A stretch of 36,816 nucleotides of DNA from Nitrospirae bacterium JdFR-86 (GTDB lineage Bacteria; Nitrospirota; Thermodesulfovibrionia; Thermodesulfovibrionales; JdFR-86): NCBI GenBank assembly GCA_002011815.1, contig MTOV01000009.1:77266-114081 (forward strand). The letters are read 5' to 3'. Below, piece after piece: positions 1 through 8,143 of the stretch (position 1 is its first letter; every line of letters starts with the position of its first letter). Both the position numbers and the translations under genes were made by a program. The notes beneath the pieces were generated by a model that did no database searches, was not told where the DNA came from, and worked only from the letters and a program-made list of their open reading frames with translations.

Positions 1-1412
1 CCCCACCAGCCGTATTTGAACGCCGCATAATCAGGCGCACCAGTCATTGCCGAGGCATATCTTATGGAATTTCCATAAAAAAGCCACTGCTTTATCCATT
101 TCTGCTCTATTGCCTCATCAAAGGGATTCGTGTCATCGGCAATGCCCAGCTCCCATGCCTGAAGGAGAAGCTTTGTAGCCGCAAGGGTCATCCTGTCGGT
201 CTCCTCTATCGTGTTTTCAAGCTTTGCAAAATGACTGTCCGTCCATGATGTGCTGTGACAGCCTTTGCAGACGGCTTTCATTGTCTCCTGCTTTTTAATT
301 TGCTCATCCTTGCCTATAAGATAACCCAAAGCCGGCTCTCCGGTAAATGTTGTAGGAAGGGGAAGTCCGTCTTTATTTTTTATAATAGACGTATCACCTG
401 ATTTCGGCTGGGGATGGGTGTAAACAAGACCGAAGAGTCTTACCCAGAGTCTTTCGCCAAAGTCATGCGACCTCTCGACAATCTTACCTCCGTCAGGAGC
501 GACTACAAGGCTGTTATGGCATGTAGCGCATGTGGGTGCCTGAAAGTCCACGCCAAGTTTCCACGGCACTGCATCAAAGTCCCACTCAGAGTGCTCTGAT
601 AAAAATATGTTTCCGTGTTTGCTTTCTGCATAGACATTCCATGCAGGGACATCAGGCTCAAGATGGCACTGGGCACATGTATAAGGCTTTCTTGCCACCT
701 CAATGCTGAAGGCGTGTCTTGGATGGCAGGATGTGCATGCACCTTTTGTCCCGTCAGGGTTCAGCCTGCCCACACCCTGATTAGGCCAGTTCTCAAGTTC
801 AGGGACTCTTATCATCCCAAATGCCGTTTTTACACTCTTCATGCCTTTAACCCTGACTTCTGTCCCATGGCAGGAAAAGCATGCATCCTGTCTTGTAAAA
901 TCAGACGGGGTGGATACTGAAATCTTTGTATCCTCCACCTCTTTCAAGCCTATTATCGTGTTGACAAGCAGGTGATAGACCGGATTCCTCGCAAGATTGC
1001 CCCATGCATTCGCCTTCTTGCTTCCTAAATACTGTTTGACTTCCTCAGGATGGCAGACAGAGCAGTCATTCGGCGAGACCACTATATTTATCTTAAAGCC
1101 GTAATGTGAAAAATTATCTTTGTGTTTTTCCGGATTAAGACCATGACATTCATAACAGCCAACAACTGTATGTTTCAGCCTTTCAGGCACTGAATCTGCG
1201 GACACCCTGCGCTCGATGGCAGGCTTGCCTAGTGCTTCTTCAGGGGTTGTCTGTGCATGCCTGCTTTTTTGCCAGTCTTTTACGATTCCGGAGGTCAAGC
1301 CTTTATGGCAGTTCAGACACGACTTCGTCTCATTACTCAAAGGCACTTCTGCAGCCTGAAGCACTCCGGCAATTAAAATCAGGAAAACAAGAAACACAAG
1401 GCATCTTTTCAT
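1..1412 (-). CDS. Octaheme c-type cytochrome, hydroxylamine oxidoreductase-like (3' end cut by window)
   Basis: Starts at ATG 1412 and stays open for 470 codons to the window edge, so the C-terminus is missing. Residues 1-21 form a signal peptide (basic start, hydrophobic core, ending LQAAE), so it acts in the periplasm. Exactly eight CxxCH haem motifs are visible, with cysteines starting near residues 32, 86, 117, 178, 226, 246, 295 and 382. This number, plus the YAESKHG segment and a long helical C-terminal part, fits the HAO family, which oxidises hydroxylamine or hydrazine or works in reverse as a nitrite/hydroxylamine reductase. Haem 4 (about residues 178-182) would be the catalytic one by family knowledge. 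Whether the cross-linking tyrosine of oxidative enzymes is present cannot be judged without an alignment. It follows a PilZ gene by 49 bases and is not obviously part of the flagellar locus. Other octahaem reductases are possible. Confidence 0.8.
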   Translation of the reverse strand, partial: MKRCLVFLVFLILIAGVLQAAEVPLSNETKSCLNCHKGLTSGIVKDWQKSRHAQTTPEEALGKPAIERRVSADSVPERLKHTVVGCYECHGLNPEKHKDNFSHYGFKINIVVSPNDCSVCHPEEVKQYLGSKKANAWGNLARNPVYHLLVNTIIGLKEVEDTKISVSTPSDFTRQDACFSCHGTEVRVKGMKSVKTAFGMIRVPELENWPNQGVGRLNPDGTKGACTSCHPRHAFSIEVARKPYTCAQCHLEPDVPAWNVYAESKHGNIFLSEHSEWDFDAVPWKLGVDFQAPTCATCHNSLVVAPDGGKIVERSHDFGERLWVRLFGLVYTHPQPKSGDTSIIKNKDGLPLPTTFTGEPALGYLIGKDEQIKKQETMKAVCKGCHSTSWTDSHFAKLENTIEETDRMTLAATKLLLQAWELGIADDTNPFDEAIEQKWIKQWLFYGNSIRYASAMTGAPDYAAFKYGWW

Positions 1413-1461
1413 TACTTTTTATCTGTTTTTAACCTGATATTATTACTACTGGCATGTATAT

Positions 1462-1860
1462 TCAGGCGGTTTTGTCCACAAGATGACGTTTTTCCTCTAG
1501 ATAATCCTCAAGTGTTCTCATGTCTTCTTTTGTGTAATCAATGAATTTAATATACATTCCTTTTGGATAAATACGGTCATCGAGATTAACTCCTACTACC
1601 TTTCCTTTAAACTTTCCAAGGAGCTTGTCCTCAGGCGGTATGTAAAAATGTATTATCACCTTTGTTCCTTTTGGAAGTGGGCAGTCCGACCTGACAAACA
1701 CTCCGCCCTTACTTGTATTGAGGATGAAATCAAGGCAGTCCTCAGAGACATCCTCTCCATACTTGATGGCAAGACAGACCGGAAACCTTACATGCTTCCG
1801 CCTCTCTGTGCCTGAGTATCCCTCTGCTGTTCCCCCTCTATCAATAAAGACTTTATCCAT
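1462..1860 (-). CDS. Single-domain PilZ protein (c-di-GMP binding)
   Basis: A 132-residue cytosolic protein made almost entirely of one PilZ domain. Both c-di-GMP motifs are visible: RxxxR at about residues 21-25 (RKHVR) and NxSxxG at about 48-53 (NTSKGG), about 23 residues apart as in the family. PilZ proteins change the activity of a partner, often the flagellar motor, when c-di-GMP rises. It lies 96 bases downstream of motB and has its own sigma-70-like promoter (1897-1924). The ATG start at 1860 has only a weak Shine-Dalgarno sequence. The partner is not shown by sequence; the neighbouring MotAB stator is the obvious candidate by inference. Confidence 0.85.
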   Translation of the reverse strand: MDKVFIDRGGTAEGYSGTERRKHVRFPVCLAIKYGEDVSEDCLDFILNTSKGGVFVRSDCPLPKGTKVIIHFYIPPEDKLLGKFKGKVVGVNLDDRIYPKGMYIKFIDYTKEDMRTLEDYLEEKRHLVDKTA

Positions 1861-1873
1861 TGACCTAACACAA

Positions 1874-1887
1874 CCTACATTAGTAGG
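1874..1887 (-). promoter_or_regulatory. Short inverted repeat in the PilZ gene leader
   Basis: CCTAC-N4-GTAGG is a perfect 5-bp inverted repeat just downstream of the predicted transcription start (about 1890) and 13 bases before the ATG. It could be a small operator or a leader stem-loop near the ribosome site. The stem is short enough to be chance. Confidence 0.25.
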
Positions 1888-1896
1888 CTATCATAA

Positions 1897-1924
1897 ATCC
1901 TATCAAACACAAGGGGATTGTCAA
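1897..1924 (-). promoter_or_regulatory. Sigma-70-type promoter for the PilZ gene
   Basis: Reading the minus strand, a perfect -35 box TTGACA (1924-1919) is followed after 16 bases by TAGGAT (1902-1897), which carries an extended -10 TG (TGATAGGAT). The predicted start is near 1890, giving a leader of about 30 bases. This would let the PilZ protein be expressed independently of the motAB genes upstream. Confidence 0.5.
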
Positions 1925-1956
1925 GAGCAAGTTTAAAGACTCTGGCAGGCGTGTTT

Positions 1957-2760
1957 TTAAGGGTTAATAAGGTTTTCCTGCGAATTGATTTTCTCAGAAG
2001 GATACAAAAGCAATATACTGATTCTTCTGTTTCTTGGATCAGTAGGGTCTTCTTTTATAAGAGGGTCTGTTGCTGCATAGCCTGCTACTTTTGTAAGGCG
2101 GTCTGGATCCATGCCGTAGCGTTCGAGTTCTCTTCTTGCGGCAGATGCCCTTTCTGTAGAAAGTTCCCAGTTTGTGTATTTATTCGTTGAGTAAGTAAGG
2201 GCATCTGTGTGCCCCTCGATAGCTATCTTATTATTAATATCTCTTATGCTTTCAGCTATAACCTTGAGAATCTTTTTTGCATCTTCTGTAGGTTCGGCGC
2301 TACCAAGAGAAAACATCGGCTTGCCTTTTTTGTCTACAAGTTGAATTCTTACACCACCTTCGAAGATATCGACCATTACCTGGTCTTTGACATCCGCCAA
2401 TTTCTCTTCTATCTGTTTTTTCAACCTATCCTTCAGTTGTTCCCGGCTAAGCACATCCATACTTCCTCTTCCGAGTTCTTTTGGCACCTTTGGAGCCTCT
2501 CCTGCCCTTTCGTCCATTATCTCAACACTGCCTTCCATCATGGATGTGCCGGCATGTTGAAAAAGTGCAAAATACTTGAAATAGCTTGCAACCCTTGCCC
2601 TTTTTTCAGGCGAGACCATTGTGATGAGCCACAGGAGGAGGAAAAAAGCCATCATTGCGGTCACAAAGTCTGCATAGGCTACTTTCCAAGAACCACCGTG
2701 ACTGCCTTCATGACCTCTCTTCTTAGACTTTTTTATTATTATTGTCTTTTGCTGTTTCAC
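1957..2760 (-). CDS. motB: Flagellar motor stator protein MotB (classical type)
   Basis: A 267-residue stator B subunit that anchors the motor to peptidoglycan and forms the ion channel with MotA in the inner membrane. One membrane segment (about residues 26-48) contains the ion-binding aspartate in VAYADF (about D31) followed by VTAMMAFFLLLWLI, the pattern of proton-type MotB. The C-terminal OmpA/MotB peptidoglycan-binding domain is clear (IEGHTDA near residue 180, then WELSTERASAARREL). The start is GTG at 2760; GTG and the motA stop TGA overlap in GTGA, so the two genes are translationally coupled. This is the first of two stator sets in the window. Confidence 0.93.
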   Translation of the reverse strand: MKQQKTIIIKKSKKRGHEGSHGGSWKVAYADFVTAMMAFFLLLWLITMVSPEKRARVASYFKYFALFQHAGTSMMEGSVEIMDERAGEAPKVPKELGRGSMDVLSREQLKDRLKKQIEEKLADVKDQVMVDIFEGGVRIQLVDKKGKPMFSLGSAEPTEDAKKILKVIAESIRDINNKIAIEGHTDALTYSTNKYTNWELSTERASAARRELERYGMDPDRLTKVAGYAATDPLIKEDPTDPRNRRISILLLYPSEKINSQENLINP

Positions 2761-3608
2761 CTGCTGCTTAATGACTTCTCCAGTTCGCTAAAGGTGGGCC
2801 TTTCCTTGCCTGGTATAGCTCTTCTTCCTGACTCAACAGCCATCTGTGGTGCAGCACCGCCCACAAAGGCGACAAGGACTACCCTGATAACCTGAAAATA
2901 CACTTCTTTTTCCTTTGCCTTGTGCTCAAGATTAGTAGCCATTGGACCGACAAAGCCATAGCACATCAAGACTCCGAGGAACGTGCCGACAAGGGCAGCG
3001 CCTATGCTGTGACCCAGCACCGAAGGCGGCTGGTCTATCTTGCCCATGGTAAGCACAACACCAAGGACTGCAGCAACTATTCCAAGACCAGGAAGAGCAT
3101 CAGCAACCTTTGCAATACTGGTAGCCGGAGTCATCTCCTCATGATGATGCGCCTCTATGTCAATCTCCATCAGACTGTCAAGTTCATGCGGAGGCATATT
3201 CGCAGTGATTATCACCTTCAGATTGTCGCATATAAACTCAAGTGCGCGGCTGTTTGCGACAACGGTCTTATACTTGTTGAATATCGCACTCTTTTGCGGA
3301 TTCTCTATATCCGCTTCAATAGAAATAAGACCATCTTTTCTTATCTTTGACAGTATTGTGTTCAAGAGGGAAAGGAGTTCAAGATATGCCTGCTTGTTCG
3401 TGCTGTCAGAGCTGAAAATAGTCTTGATATTCTTAATAATATTTTTCAGCACTCTTGCAGGAGAGGCAATTATGAGTCCTCCTATAGCAGCACCGAATAT
3501 AATAACTACTTCTGCAGGCTGGAAAAGCACATGAAGATTGCCTTCCTCCATAAGGAAGCCGCCTATTACAGAGCCCAAAACTATAATTATGCCTATAGCA
3601 GCAAACAT
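2757..3608 (-). CDS. motA: Flagellar motor stator protein MotA (classical type)
   Basis: A 283-residue stator A subunit with four membrane segments, near the length of E. coli MotA (295). The cytoplasmic loop keeps the rotor-contact charges (RKDGL followed seven residues on by a glutamate), and the last two membrane segments carry the conserved prolines (ADALPGLGIVAAVLG and GFVGPMA). GIVAAV lacks the threonine seen at this point in sodium-type PomA/MotP, so proton coupling is likely by inference. ATG start at 3608; 61 bases separate it from the histidine kinase upstream, and its stop overlaps motB by four bases. Confidence 0.94.
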   Translation of the reverse strand: MFAAIGIIIVLGSVIGGFLMEEGNLHVLFQPAEVVIIFGAAIGGLIIASPARVLKNIIKNIKTIFSSDSTNKQAYLELLSLLNTILSKIRKDGLISIEADIENPQKSAIFNKYKTVVANSRALEFICDNLKVIITANMPPHELDSLMEIDIEAHHHEEMTPATSIAKVADALPGLGIVAAVLGVVLTMGKIDQPPSVLGHSIGAALVGTFLGVLMCYGFVGPMATNLEHKAKEKEVYFQVIRVVLVAFVGGAAPQMAVESGRRAIPGKERPTFSELEKSLSSR

Positions 3609-3669
3609 AATTTACTGTTCGTTATACTAAATTAATATGATAATAAATTTCGCCATATAAAAAAAAGTC

Positions 3670-5130
3670 TCAGTCAACCGGCAACTCTATTATAAACGTA
3701 GCTCCTTGTCCCTCCTGACTTTCAGCCCTGATGCTGCCTCCATGCTCTTCGACTATGCCGCGGGCTATCGAAAGTCCAAGCCCGGTGCCTTTGTCAGCAG
3801 GTTTTGTGGTAAAAAACGGGTCGAATATCATATCAAGATGTTTTGCCGGTATACCAGGTCCGTTATCAGAAACTTTTATTATTATCTTCTTATTCTTTTC
3901 ATCATAGGCTGTTGACAGCACGATTCTTCCGCACTGGTTATACGAGTCGATTGCCTGCTCAGCGTTTATCAGGATGTTCAGCATTACCTGCTGCATTTGC
4001 TGGGCATCTATATATACAAGCGGCACATTACCGTAATTCTTTAATATCTCCACATTATTTGACCTGAACCAATAAGTTCTGACCTCAAGTGTCCTGTCTA
4101 TAATATCGTTGATATTCTCAAGTGAGTGCTGCGACTTCTGCTGCCGGGAAAAACACAAAAGGGTCTCTACAAACTTTTTACATCTTTCTGCCGCATTATA
4201 AATCTTATAGAGATACTTCTGCGTTTTGTCTTCCTTTGTTATTGAAAGAAGCATCTCTGCATAACCGAGAACTCCTGTAAGCGGATTGTTTATCTCGTGC
4301 GCAACACCAGAGACCAAAAGCCCTATGGATGCAAGTTTATCCGAATGATAAAGCTGCTCCCTAAGCCTCTTCGTCTCGGTAACGTCCTTCATAATGCAGA
4401 CAGCCACTTCGTCGTCATCGAACATTGCGGGAAAGATATTGACTATGAATGTCTCATCACCAATTCTCAGCTCTCTTGAAACAGGAGTGTTAGAAGCAAA
4501 GACCTCTTTAAACGGACTGTCCCCATAGGACATGTCAATGCCCAGAAGAGTGTCAATCTTCATACCTATCATGTCACGGGGATGCCTTTTAAACCTCGTG
4601 GCAAAAGATACATTTGTCCTTCTGATCTTGGAATCCCTGTCTATAACGAATATGTAATCAGTTACCGCATCAATCGTAGCCTGCCACTGCTCTTTACTTT
4701 TAATAATCTCTTCTGACATTACGGAGAGAATCTCACCCTTGCTGCGCCTCTCGCTGTCAAAGAGATATCTGTTGTAAGCTGCTTCTATGACAAAAGGCAA
4801 TGCATTGCGATACTCCTGCTCTGAGATTACAAAGTCGCACCCTATTTGCCTTGCTGTCTCCTCCTTGATTTTTACTCCTTTGCCGACAACCAGTATTGCA
4901 GGAATATCAAACCCCTCCCGCCTGATTCTCTCTATAAATTCCACTCCAGTAATATCAGGCAATTTATAGTCCACGACAACCACATCCATGCGTTCTTTCT
5001 TAAGCACCTCAAGACCTTCTTTTGTATCTGAAACATGAAACATCTTTCCGTCAGGAGAAACAACCCTCTTTAACAGATTTTCTATACGCCTTGTAAGCTT
5101 CTTCTTTTCCCCTACAACAAGTACTTTCAT
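3670..5130 (-). CDS. Hybrid sensor kinase: degenerate receiver - PAS - HisKA - HATPase
   Basis: About 486 residues with no membrane segment, so cytosolic. Residues 1-115 are a receiver with the phospho-acceptor aspartate kept (VVVDYKLPD, about D54), but the acidic pair after strand 1 is replaced (VVGEKKK) and the conserved lysine is missing, so it may not switch normally. A PAS domain covers about 150-255. The dimerisation helix has the NtrB-like H-box VAHEINNPL (about H278). The ATPase domain shows the N-box (NILINAEQA), DNGPGIP and GTGLGLSIARG. I chose ATG 5130; a TTG two codons upstream is also possible. It sits between the two stator pairs, so it may adjust motor or motility genes. The cognate regulator could be the receiver at 7485-8069, an inference from proximity. 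Confidence 0.88.
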   Translation of the reverse strand: MKVLVVGEKKKLTRRIENLLKRVVSPDGKMFHVSDTKEGLEVLKKERMDVVVVDYKLPDITGVEFIERIRREGFDIPAILVVGKGVKIKEETARQIGCDFVISEQEYRNALPFVIEAAYNRYLFDSERRSKGEILSVMSEEIIKSKEQWQATIDAVTDYIFVIDRDSKIRRTNVSFATRFKRHPRDMIGMKIDTLLGIDMSYGDSPFKEVFASNTPVSRELRIGDETFIVNIFPAMFDDDEVAVCIMKDVTETKRLREQLYHSDKLASIGLLVSGVAHEINNPLTGVLGYAEMLLSITKEDKTQKYLYKIYNAAERCKKFVETLLCFSRQQKSQHSLENINDIIDRTLEVRTYWFRSNNVEILKNYGNVPLVYIDAQQMQQVMLNILINAEQAIDSYNQCGRIVLSTAYDEKNKKIIIKVSDNGPGIPAKHLDMIFDPFFTTKPADKGTGLGLSIARGIVEEHGGSIRAESQEGQGATFIIELPVD

Positions 5131-5143
5131 ACTCAAGAAATTT

Positions 5144-5818
5144 TCAATCCTGAACTATCACAATATCCACTCTCCTGTTTTTTGCCCTGCCCTCTGGTGT
5201 TTCGTTGGGTGCTATGGGTCTGAATTCGCCATAGCCTGCTGCAGAGAATCTTTCAGGAGAAAGATTATAGTTTTTCAGAAGATAGCTTAAAACACTTGTC
5301 GCCCTTGCAGTAGAAAGCTCCCAGTTAGACGCATATTTTGAATTGTGTATAGGCACGCTGTCTGTATGCCCCTCGATTATTACGTTATTTGGAAGCTCCT
5401 CGATGACCGAGGCAAGAGCCGTCAATACCGGAATAGCCTCTTCCTTTATATCCGCCTTACCGACCTCAAAAAGCACTTGCTCTCCCAAAGACACTACTAC
5501 TCCTCTTTCATCCCTTCTTATCCTTATGCCTTTTTGCGCCGGAAAAGCATCTATTACGCTTTTGAATTTCTTTTCGATACCAACGATATCCGGATCCACA
5601 GGGGTCACCTCGTCTATAACCGACCATGAAGTCTCAACCCCTTTGGCCTTAAAGGCAGACCTCATCGAGCCTGCAAATTTCTCAAGCTTGCCCACATCTA
5701 CATGGCTGATTGCATACATCGTAGTAAAGAATGCAAAAAGCAAGGTGATAAAATCCGCATAGGAGACCACCCATCTGTCTGTATTGTCCTGCTCGTATTT
5801 TCTCCTGCTTCTTTTCAT
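5144..5818 (-). CDS. motD: Flagellar motor stator protein, MotD/MotB family
   Basis: A second stator B subunit. I chose ATG 5818 (224 residues), which follows the motA-like stop by 10 bases; an upstream TTG at 5884 would overlap the partner gene by 56 bases and add a lysine-rich tail. The membrane segment begins RWVVSYADFITLLFAFFTTMYAIS, with the ion-binding aspartate at about D22. WxVSYADFITLLFAFF is typical of the MotD branch of Pseudomonas-type MotCD stators rather than classical MotB. The C-terminal OmpA-like domain contains VIEGHTDSVPI and WELSTARATSVLSYL for peptidoglycan binding. The kinase gene starts 13 bases after the stop. The family is certain; the MotD sub-branch call is from motif recall. 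Confidence 0.88.
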   Translation of the reverse strand: MKRSRRKYEQDNTDRWVVSYADFITLLFAFFTTMYAISHVDVGKLEKFAGSMRSAFKAKGVETSWSVIDEVTPVDPDIVGIEKKFKSVIDAFPAQKGIRIRRDERGVVVSLGEQVLFEVGKADIKEEAIPVLTALASVIEELPNNVIIEGHTDSVPIHNSKYASNWELSTARATSVLSYLLKNYNLSPERFSAAGYGEFRPIAPNETPEGRAKNRRVDIVIVQD

Positions 5819-5828
5819 ATTAGAAAAC

Positions 5829-6593
5829 TTATAACTTTTCTCCTGGTTCTTTTTCTTCAATGAAAACCCTGAGTTTTTCCTCAAGGTAGCGGGGGTTTAT
5901 CCCTAACTGTATACCTATAACTCCCTCGAGAATCATCTCCCTTAGGGATAATTCCTTGTCCAGCCTGTTGATAAGCTTTTTTGATATAGGCAGAAGTATC
6001 AGGTTTGCAGAACCCACACCGTATATAGTTGCCACAAATGCAACTGCAATTCCTGAACCGAGTTTTGCAGGGTCGGAAAGATTCTCCATCACATGTATGA
6101 GCCCGAGAACTGCTCCGATAATCCCGATAGTAGGTGCAAACCCACCCGCAGTCTCAAAGACCTTGGCTATTCGTCTTCTCTCCTCTTCATAGGTAATGTT
6201 TTCCTGCTGCATTGTCTCCCTCACTACATTTGGTGCCATGCCATCAACCGCAAGTGTAAGTGCCTTTCTGAAAAAACTGTCCTTGATTTTTGAAATCTCA
6301 GGCTCAAGTGAAATCAGTCCTCTCCTTCTGGCTCTCTCCGAATAAAGAATAAAATCATTGATATATGATTCAGGGTCCGGGTCTTTTCCAAAAAACACAT
6401 CCCTAAGAGACGAAACCGCCTTCAGCACATCACTTAAAGGAAAACTCAACAGCGTTGCGCCTGCAGTTCCCCCAAAAACGATTACAGCTGCAGTTCCCTG
6501 CACAATAGAGTCCAGCGCTCCACCTTCGAAAATATTTCCACCGACAATCGCTGCTATGCCGAGAATTATTCCTATAAAACTTGCACTGTCCAT
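5829..6593 (-). CDS. motC: Flagellar motor stator protein, MotC/MotA family
   Basis: A 254-residue stator A subunit with four predicted membrane segments. It is shorter than the MotA at 2757-3608 and clearly a different branch. The third and fourth segments read GGFAPTIGIIGAVLGLIHVM and AVAFVATIYGVGSANLILLPI, as in the PomA/MotC branch. The residue after GIIG is alanine where sodium-type PomA has threonine, so proton coupling is my inference. The loop keeps RRRGLISLEPE, matching the rotor-contact charges. I prefer ATG 6593, which overlaps the PilZ stop as TGATG; a TTG one codon upstream also exists. Tight coupling to the PilZ gene suggests the stator is its target. Confidence 0.9.
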   Translation of the reverse strand: MDSASFIGIILGIAAIVGGNIFEGGALDSIVQGTAAVIVFGGTAGATLLSFPLSDVLKAVSSLRDVFFGKDPDPESYINDFILYSERARRRGLISLEPEISKIKDSFFRKALTLAVDGMAPNVVRETMQQENITYEEERRRIAKVFETAGGFAPTIGIIGAVLGLIHVMENLSDPAKLGSGIAVAFVATIYGVGSANLILLPISKKLINRLDKELSLREMILEGVIGIQLGINPRYLEEKLRVFIEEKEPGEKL

Positions 6594-7468
6594 CAAACAT
6601 TATTTTCCCACTGTCGTCTCTTCTCTCTTATAATCTCTCTTTGACGATTAAGTGCGTAATGTATTATTTCATCTCTGACATCATCACCCATATCAGAGAA
6701 GTCCACAGCAACCTCATATCTGCCGTCATCCAGGGCATTAACCCTGACTACATCGCCTGTTGTAACCACACCTACTGGAGGTGACGTGGGCAGAAGCATC
6801 TTAACCTCAAGCACATCTCCTACTTCGAGTTTCTCGTTCACCGTAAACCTGATGCCTACTGCACTTACGCTTATGTGCTTGTGCTCCGCCTTCATAAGCC
6901 GGTAACCGTCTATTTGCAGTTTCTGCAATATTACCTCGAGCTTGGTATCAACCTCATCAAACATTTTCAATACCTGTCTATTTGTTGCCTCATCCGGCAC
7001 TGATACATCAGACATCTCAAGTGCATAGAGCATCAAACTGAGCTTGGAATTAACACTGCTGAGTTTTTCAAGCAGCCGGGCAGTTGCCGAATCTACATCT
7101 TCAGGCACTTTTACCTCGGCAACCTCCATGCCAACGCCGGAGAATGTCCTCGCCTTTCTTCGAGGTGCACTCTTGTCTATCTTTCTGGAGACTACGGGAA
7201 AGACATCATCCACTCGAAAATACCTGCGTTGCTCTGCCCAGAGAGGCTTCAACTCAAGTGTCTCATGTCCGAACTTCAGCACCTGAGTGAAATAGTCGTC
7301 GTCCCCGCTGCGCACGACCACTTCCTGTCCTGCAGGCAATGCCTTCCCAGGAGACTCGTTCAGCTTAAGAACAAACTTTTCACTATCCTGTGAAAGCACT
7401 TCTGCAGTGTAAAACGTTTTGCCGTGGATAGACCGCCAGAAAACCTTTTCCCCTTGTTTAAATATCAT
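6593..7468 (-). CDS. Two-domain PilZ protein with helical insertion, probable flagellar brake
   Basis: A 291-residue cytosolic protein. Residues 1-75 form a beta-rich YcgR-N-like domain. RRYFR at about 81-85 is the RxxxR c-di-GMP motif, but the second motif appears only at about 200-205 (SVSAVG, with serine in place of D/N). The roughly 110 residues between are mostly helical with leucine heptads (ARLLEKLSSVNSKLSLMLYAL). This resembles the atypical tetramer-forming PilZ type more than standard YcgR. The ATG start follows AGGAGGG. Its stop overlaps the motC-like start, so it very likely acts on that stator when c-di-GMP is bound, as FlgZ/YcgR proteins do. Binding strength is uncertain because of the altered second motif. 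Confidence 0.8.
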   Translation of the reverse strand: MIFKQGEKVFWRSIHGKTFYTAEVLSQDSEKFVLKLNESPGKALPAGQEVVVRSGDDDYFTQVLKFGHETLELKPLWAEQRRYFRVDDVFPVVSRKIDKSAPRRKARTFSGVGMEVAEVKVPEDVDSATARLLEKLSSVNSKLSLMLYALEMSDVSVPDEATNRQVLKMFDEVDTKLEVILQKLQIDGYRLMKAEHKHISVSAVGIRFTVNEKLEVGDVLEVKMLLPTSPPVGVVTTGDVVRVNALDDGRYEVAVDFSDMGDDVRDEIIHYALNRQREIIREKRRQWENNV

Positions 7469-7484
7469 CCCCGAGTTTTCCCTC

Positions 7485-8069
7485 CTATTCTACGCCTCCT
7501 TTTATCAGTCTTTCACGCAACATATCCGCTTCCTGTGCTGTGAGAACATTTACTTCCTTCAGCCTTTCTATTCTTTCTATCCACCCTGTGGTAATCTCCG
7601 GATTTCTGCTGTCTGAAACAGCTTTTATGACCTCAATATCCCGATAAGTCTCCCTGAGATGCTTTATTAACTCCCTGTTGTCTTCTATCAACACCGCCCT
7701 TTTATATGCCCTTTCCGCAAGAAGAATTATCTCCTGAACCTTAAACGGCTTGGTCACATAATCGTATGCCCCTTCTTTCATTGCCTCAAGCACGCTGTCA
7801 AGAGTTCCATAAGCAGTAAGTATGACAACTGCGATATCAGGGCTGTTCCTTATGGCATGCTTAAGCACCTCAATACCGTCACCGCCGGGCATCCTGTAGT
7901 CTGCAATCACAAGCTTTATATCCTCGCGCATGAGAATCTTCTTGGCTTCAAGACCGTCTTTGGCCGCAACAACAGGATAACCCTCCTTTGAAAGAAGACT
8001 AACAAGCATATCCCTTGTTATGTCGTCGTCATCTGCAATCAGAATCTTAAAATCGCTCTTCTGCAACAT
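7485..8069 (-). CDS. Response regulator with NtrC-type receiver and short helical tail
   Basis: A 194-residue protein. The receiver (about 6-125) is complete: acidic cluster IADDDD, phospho-acceptor about D57 (VIADYRMPGGDG), threonine about T85 (VILTAYGT) and lysine about K107 (YVTKPF). The sequence resembles receivers of NtrC-type regulators, but no AAA+ or DNA-binding domain follows, only about 65 charged residues that are probably helical. It may act by protein-protein contact, for example on the motor or on a phosphorelay. It precedes the PilZ-stator-kinase group by 16 bases, and the kinase at 3670-5130 is the nearest candidate partner. ATG start at 8069. Confidence 0.85.
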   Translation of the reverse strand: MLQKSDFKILIADDDDITRDMLVSLLSKEGYPVVAAKDGLEAKKILMREDIKLVIADYRMPGGDGIEVLKHAIRNSPDIAVVILTAYGTLDSVLEAMKEGAYDYVTKPFKVQEIILLAERAYKRAVLIEDNRELIKHLRETYRDIEVIKAVSDSRNPEITTGWIERIERLKEVNVLTAQEADMLRERLIKGGVE

Positions 8070-8084
8070 CGTCCCCGGCTTACC

Positions 8085-8111
8085 ATAAAATAAACAAGTA
8101 TTTTATTTTAT
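8085..8111 (-). terminator. AT-only hairpin between the glycosylation and motor gene groups
   Basis: A perfect 10-bp inverted repeat ATAAAATAAA/TTTATTTTAT with a 7-base loop lies between the small helical gene (stop 8144) and the receiver gene (start 8069). It consists only of A-T pairs and has no G-C core, so it is a weak candidate terminator or a transcript boundary in either orientation. Confidence 0.3.
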
Positions 8112-8143
8112 ATCTTTCTTGTCGGGAAATTCTCAGAAAAACT

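Noticed and set aside
3659-3669. Run of eight T on the minus strand after the kinase stop, as an intrinsic terminator
   Set aside because: The bases before it form no convincing stem (only 3-4 pairs).
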